Shown here: piece by piece, positions 60,246 to 64,000 of the stretch
Layout: each line of letters starts with the position of its first letter
How positions within the stretch are numbered: position 1 is the stretch's first letter
Source: Parelaphostrongylus tenuis
Taxonomy: Eukaryota > Nematoda > Chromadorea > Rhabditida > Metastrongylidae
Assembly (NCBI GenBank): GCA_019055375.1
Contig: JAHQIW010000010.1
Location: 62,001-126,000 of the forward strand
Reading direction: 5' to 3'
DNA length: 64,000 nt
Notes under the pieces: generated by a model
Databases searched by the model: none
Seen by the model: the letters and a program-made list of their open reading frames with translations, nothing else
Told to the model about the DNA's origin: nothing
Program-made: the position numbers and the translations under genes

Positions 60246-60739
60246 AAAGTCATTTCACAAAGCAAATTTAGTGGGAGAATAGGCATTTCTCAAGCTATTA
60301 AATGAGTACAAAAACATGGATGAGAAAGAAAGAAACGAAGTTATATAACACCTTGCAATATGTTCCCTTTCATAACAATGCGCTTTTCCTGTTGAAACAT
60401 GTATGATTTTTCGATACATGGGTATTCTCTTGATTATGGAGCTTTTTATAAAAGTCTCTTTTGCTATCTTTCATCATTTAATCGCGATATCCCCTCAGTA
60501 CCTCAGATTTCCAAACAAATTCTCATATTTCCATCGCAAGGCGTCATAACAAAGACTCCCGCTGCGCCGCGCCGCCGCTAGCAACAGCTCAGGTTGTCAC
60601 CGTGTCAAATCACCTCCAAGGACGCTACGAATGGACTAGATTGCACGGCGCATCTCTCAGTGGTTGAACAACACCGAGAGCTTGGCCCTTTACATGAATT
60701 AGCATATATCACGAGGTAAATAAAAATTATTCGGCTAAG

Positions 60740-61085
60740 GTCTTGACGTTTTCGTCTTCTCCAGAGCCGATGATTCGAGTCAACGGTCCACATTTCTTCT
60801 TCCTTATCCTACAGTTTTCATTCTCGCTCTCGTTTGAGCTGAATCTTCTTCGATGGACAACGCTGAAATGAAAAATATCAACTGACGAATCGCGCATGAA
60901 CCATCCCGCATATAAGAACATCGCCAAGTGAAGTTCTTCATTCGAGCGATACTCCCACTGAAGAAGATTCAACCTGAATGGCAGCGAATACAAAGATCCA
61001 TAACTTGAAGGAACAACTGCCGACAAGCCTCGAATCATTGGCTGCTCTAAAGCACACGAAGACGTGAGAACGTAAGCCGAACAGG
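60740..61085. repeat. Decayed foldback with family B cores
   Basis: Left end (gttttcgtcttctccagagcc) and right end (ggctgctctaaagc, then gtgagaacgtaagcc) are inverted relatives. On the right, GGCU and AGCC flank a degraded CUCUAAAG and GAGAACGUA. An inner pair, gctgaatcttcttcgatgg and gaagaagattcaacc, also matches. Confidence 0.5.
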
Positions 61086-61793
61086 TTTCATCGATCAACC
61101 TCGTTGTATGTGCTAAATCACATAAGAAACTGTTACTGATTGTTCATGTCGAGGTTAGTAGAAAGCCGGCTTTTAGAGTATTGCTGAGCTTCCTAACATG
61201 AAAGTAATCTGTATCAATCTTATTAAAAGCAATTGGAACCTACAGACCTCCGGCAACAAAATTGAAATCCTTTTCTGTAAACTCTACTAAAGAATCCACA
61301 CTTCCCAAATCTGATAGAGATCTAATTTTGCTTTTCTTTGCGAAGACGAGACAGGATTTTATTCAGCTAAGGCGAGATGCATCGAAAAAATTGACATTAT
61401 AACCTCCATCTCGACTTTTTGTACAATTGTTTCAAACGATTTTTAACGTTGAAAGTCATTCCGAAGATTGATTTATACTCCTACACCGACGTAGCAATGC
61501 ATTTATGAGAATTAGTAGTTCCTAACTTTTTTCTTCCTGACTAGAGATCGATATCAAAAGTTATGTTTTACCTAGGGTTGAGCAAAAACTTCTCGGAAAT
61601 CCTTGAAACTTTCGTTTTTATGAGCAACTTATTGACTTTAACAGCAACAACAACCATTAGCTTTTCCTCAAAGTATAGACATTCACTGTCCACGACTGCT
61701 GCAATTCGTTTTCTTCTTCTTCTTCTTGTGAACAAAGTCAAATTGATTCCAAAAAAGAAGAATGTTTCATGCCTAAACGAGGTTGGCACGCCA

Positions 61794-61833
61794 GCGCCAT
61801 ACATCGGTGTTTCGGCCTCCTCGTCAGTGACCC
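61794..61833 (-). ncRNA. Hammerhead, family C, left arm, short stem II
   Basis: Minus strand: GGGUCA, CUGACGA, GG-AGG-CC (stem II shortened), GAA, ACA-CCGA-UGU, A, UGGCGC. Stem I five of six pairs; core boxes intact. Confidence 0.65.
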
Positions 61834-62254
61834 CCGCTCCACATTAAGCCCTGCATTGTAGCAAGGAGGGAGGCGCATGTGGTGATGGCATAGTGTACAA
61901 TGACACTGGTCCATCACCTTCACTCGATGGATTTGGCTGGTAGACCAAAATTAATCCATAAAATCGACTGTTTCTGATACCTCGTGATAAACATTCAAAA
62001 TAATTCCAAAAAAGAAGAATGTTTGAAGCCTAAACGAGGTTGGTACGCCAGGGCCATACACTAAAACATTCTTCCTTTTTGGAATTATTTTGAATGTTTA
62101 TCACGAGGTATCAGAAACAGTCGATTTTATGGATTACTTTTGGTCTACCAGCCAAATCCATCGAGTGAAGGTGATAGACCAGTGCCATTGTACACTATGC
62201 CATCACCACATGCGCCTCCCTCCTTGCTACAATGCAGTGCTTAATGTGGGGCGG

Positions 62255-62303
62255 GGGTCACTGACGAGGAGGTCGAAACCTCCGAAACACCGGTGTATGG
62301 CTC
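62255..62303 (+). ncRNA. Hammerhead ribozyme, family C, apparently intact
   Basis: GGGUCA (62255-62260), CUGACGA, GGAGG-UCGAAA-CCUCC, GAA, ACA-CCGG-UGU, A (62297, cleavage base), UGGCUC (62298-62303). Stem I six pairs, stem II five, stem III three; every invariant core base is present. It differs from 26050-26099 in both loops and at paired positions where pairing is kept. Confidence 0.85.
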
Positions 62304-62374
62304 TGGCGTACTAACCTCGTTTAGGCTTAAAACATTCCCCTTTTTTGGAATTTTTTATCGATTTTATGGATTAA

Positions 62375-62605
62375 AGTCAAATTGGTGCAACTTGTTCACA
62401 ACGGTTTGCTGCGAAATACCAGTCTGCCCTTCAGCCAATTCACGAGTGCTCGAAAAAGCTCAACATTCGATGGCCGGCCAGAACGGAGCATCTTTTCGAG
62501 ATCACAACTGCCTTCTTTGAATCGCTCAAACCATCTGCTCACAATAGATTTTGTTGCCGTACCAGCACCATTACTCTCATTGATTTCACAGGCGGCTTAT
62601 TTAGA
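62375..62605 (-). mobile_element. Mariner transposase N-terminal remnant
   Basis: Minus strand reads EINESNGAGTATKSIVSRWF, ERFKEGSCDLEKMLRSGRPS: the first helix-turn-helix and linker of mariner transposases. It then continues to an ELAEGQTGISQQTV-like second motif. The catalytic domain is absent; it abuts the palindrome at 62625. Confidence 0.75.
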
Positions 62606-62699
62606 AAACGCCAAACTTCTTCTCCAATTGATATATGAAAATGGAGAAAACTTATCTTGATTAGCTGACGCGAGGTTGATAAAACAGTTGTAGAAATTC

Positions 62700-62734
62700 G
62701 GCTGACGTTTCGGCGACCCGCCTTCTTCAGAGCC
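62700..62734 (-). ncRNA. Hammerhead-like core, family B, left arm
   Basis: Minus strand: GGCU, CUGAAGA, A, GGCG-GGU-CGCC, GAAACGUC, AGCC. Same architecture as 47373-47408, with a different stem II loop. Confidence 0.65.
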
Positions 62735-62813
62735 TGGACGTATATAGTATTAGTCTAAGTCCTTAGTCTTAGTCATTAGTCTCTTAGTCTTAGACTAATA
62801 CTATATACGTCCA

Positions 62814-62848
62814 GGCTCTGAAGAAGGCGGGTCGCCGAAACGTCAGCC
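62814..62848 (+). ncRNA. Hammerhead-like core, family B, right arm
   Basis: Plus strand: GGCU, CUGAAGA, A, GGCG-GGU-CGCC, GAAACGUC, AGCC. Cleavage would follow C62844. Confidence 0.65.
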
Positions 62849-63279
62849 GAATTTCTACAACTGTTTTATCAACCTCACGTCAGCTAATCAAGATAAGTTT
62901 TCTCCATTTTCATATATCAATTGATTATGCCGAGGTTTATAGAAAGTCGAACTTTTGAATTGTTTTTCTCCAATGATAGCGGGTCGACACACGCAAATCA
63001 TACTGTTCAACAGGCATTTTAGAGTTGAAATTAATGAACTAAATAAATACATAAAAGATTCTCCACAAAATACGACTCAAGGAAGTTTAAAAAACGGAAC
63101 TTTCAAAAGTTTCCCAGAACTTTTTCCTCAGTCTAATAAATCAACTTCGACAAGCATCACTGCGCTTGGTCGAAAACAATCCATCGCAAAATTTCTTCAA
63201 AAATTCTCATTCAGTCTAAATTAACTCTTAATTTGATGTTTTTCACCAATGGTATGATGTTACAAATGTAAATCTGCAA

Positions 63280-63390
63280 GTATTGAGTAGCACGCGAACA
63301 TTCGACATCAGGTGGAAAGAATTTGAACCCGCATTTCACTCATACGGAGGGGGGAGGGGCCGTGCTACCACTACACCACAGATGCCAGTG
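63280..63390 (-). repeat. Degraded SINE1 copy
   Basis: The minus strand has TGTGGTGTAGTGGTAGCACG (A box) and GGGTTCAAATTCTTTCC (B box). Its flank (ggtatgatgttacaaa, then caagtattgagt) matches that of 31120-31300. Confidence 0.55.
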
Positions 63391-63475
63391 CTCTACCACA
63401 CAACCTGTTACTACCTACACTTTACTCAACGGGTCCACGTACTTCCTATAATCATCTCATTTCTTCGTATTCATC

Positions 63476-63760
63476 ACATGTCGTCCCGTTGATCGTTGAG
63501 TGACTCGAGTGGGAACCAGCAACTCTTCCACTTTTCCCTATCGCGTGCAAGAGTAGCCCAGTGAGTTCTCCTTGCTCTAGAGATTCGCTGATCATCCTAT
63601 CCTTCTTCTATGCCTTTCCTGAAGAAATCGGACCAACGAATCAGTGGTCTTTCCCTAGAGCGCTAGACGTCTTCGCAATCATACTTCGGAAAAATCGCAC
63701 ACTCACATGCTGCTTCGCCTGCTGCCTGAGGATTCGTCTTCTTTATGGATGTCAAGGGTG
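63476..63760 (-). mobile_element. RTE-like LINE 3' end fragment
   Basis: On the minus strand the end reads gggaaaagtggaagagttgc and gttcccactcgagtcactca, parallel to the 3' end of copy 2 but clearly diverged. A 5'-truncated copy of a related subfamily. Confidence 0.6.
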
Positions 63761-63849
63761 CTGGTCGAGACGATTCTCCATGCGATCCTGATAATGGCAG
63801 GGCTACGGTTTTCCTAAGTGTCCAGTTGACTTATTATAAGAGTGTATGG

Positions 63850-63945
63850 TTGGGGGATCGAACCAGCGTCTTGCATATCCTATGGCTTCCTGATACACTA
63901 CACTCATCACTAACCGCTGCGCGGCCTCGCTACCTTCTTTAGAGA
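63850..63945 (-). repeat. tRNA-like sequence
   Basis: Minus strand: GGCCGCGCAGCGGTTAGTGA (A box) and GCTGGTTCGATCCCCCAACC (B box with partial T stem). A long variable middle prevents a cloverleaf. Confidence 0.5.
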
Positions 63946-64000
63946 TATTTTTGTGGAAATTGCGCAGCAATCACGGACGTTTTTTTCGCGTCAAGGGACT

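Larger units (their letters stand above)
61744..62352. repeat. Large foldback with hammerhead in each arm (family C)
   Basis: Arms of about 280 bp (61744-62023 and 62064-62352) with high complementarity. The outer end begins ttccaaaaaagaagaatgtt; the inner part contains ataaaatcgactgtttctga and its complement. The central 40 bp repeats part of the arm (cctaaacgaggttggtacgc), showing a nested duplication. Longer relative of 25999-26389. Confidence 0.92.
62625..62923. repeat. Near-perfect palindrome with hammerhead-like cores (family B)
   Basis: Arms of about 137 bp (62625-62761 and 62787-62923), almost identical after inversion, around a short TTAGTC-rich centre. Outer ends caattgatatatgaaaatgg and complement. 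The high arm identity suggests recent origin. Confidence 0.95.

Noticed and set aside
22951..62923. CRISPR-like or rho-independent terminator interpretation of the hairpins
   Set aside because: This is a eukaryotic genome, spacing is irregular, no T-tracts follow the hairpins, and there are no spacers or cas genes.

Overview
The window looks like a gene-poor stretch of a clade V (strongylid, most likely hookworm) nematode nuclear genome. Genes are split into short exons with GT/AG introns and TTTCAG-type acceptors. There is an SL1-like spliced-leader sequence, RTE-type LINEs, many mariner remnants and abundant tRNA-like repeats. The species call is inference. No bacterial, viral or CRISPR features were seen.

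Three conserved protein genes can be assembled exon by exon, with every junction phase checked. (1) A phosphatidylserine synthase 1 orthologue (pssy-1/PTDSS1) on the minus strand, 13285-20960, has about ten exons and keeps the essential acidic and Asn residues. One exon carries a single extra base in a T run. (2) An ILVBL/HACL2 orthologue (2-hydroxyacyl-CoA lyase 2, a ThDP enzyme) on the plus strand, 35096-43318, has 15 exons and 638 codons and appears intact. (3) A CRELD (crld-1) orthologue on the minus strand, 48319-58920, has eight common exons followed by two alternative last exons in the same phase. One gives a two-pass membrane tail (361 aa); the other gives an acidic tail ending KTEL (316 aa). 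One genuine tRNA gene, tRNA-Thr(TGT), lies at 44610-44681 (-) with an adjoining Pol III terminator.

Most of the rest is repeats. RTE LINE copies lie at 1-2690 (-), 4778-8107 (+) and 16577-18520 (-), with 3' fragments at 59590-59745 (+) and 63476-63760 (-). Decayed or deleted mariner elements lie at 21293, 25120, 33455, 38560, 42000, 45376, 48600 and 62375. Two tRNA-like repeat families (called SINE1 and SINE2 here) are spread throughout.

The most striking observation is a set of inverted-repeat (foldback) elements whose arms carry hammerhead-ribozyme cores: CUGANGA, stem II, GAAA, short stem III, cleavage base, stem I. About 25 examples fall in at least four families whose stem I sequences differ completely but stay complementary. 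In every paired foldback the left motif is on the minus strand and the right one on the plus strand, so the two ribozymes point outward. The best examples (26050-26099, 62255-62303, 23002-23044) fit a type I hammerhead at every core position I can check by eye. This resembles Penelope-like/retrozyme ribozyme elements, but I see no associated reverse transcriptase in the window.
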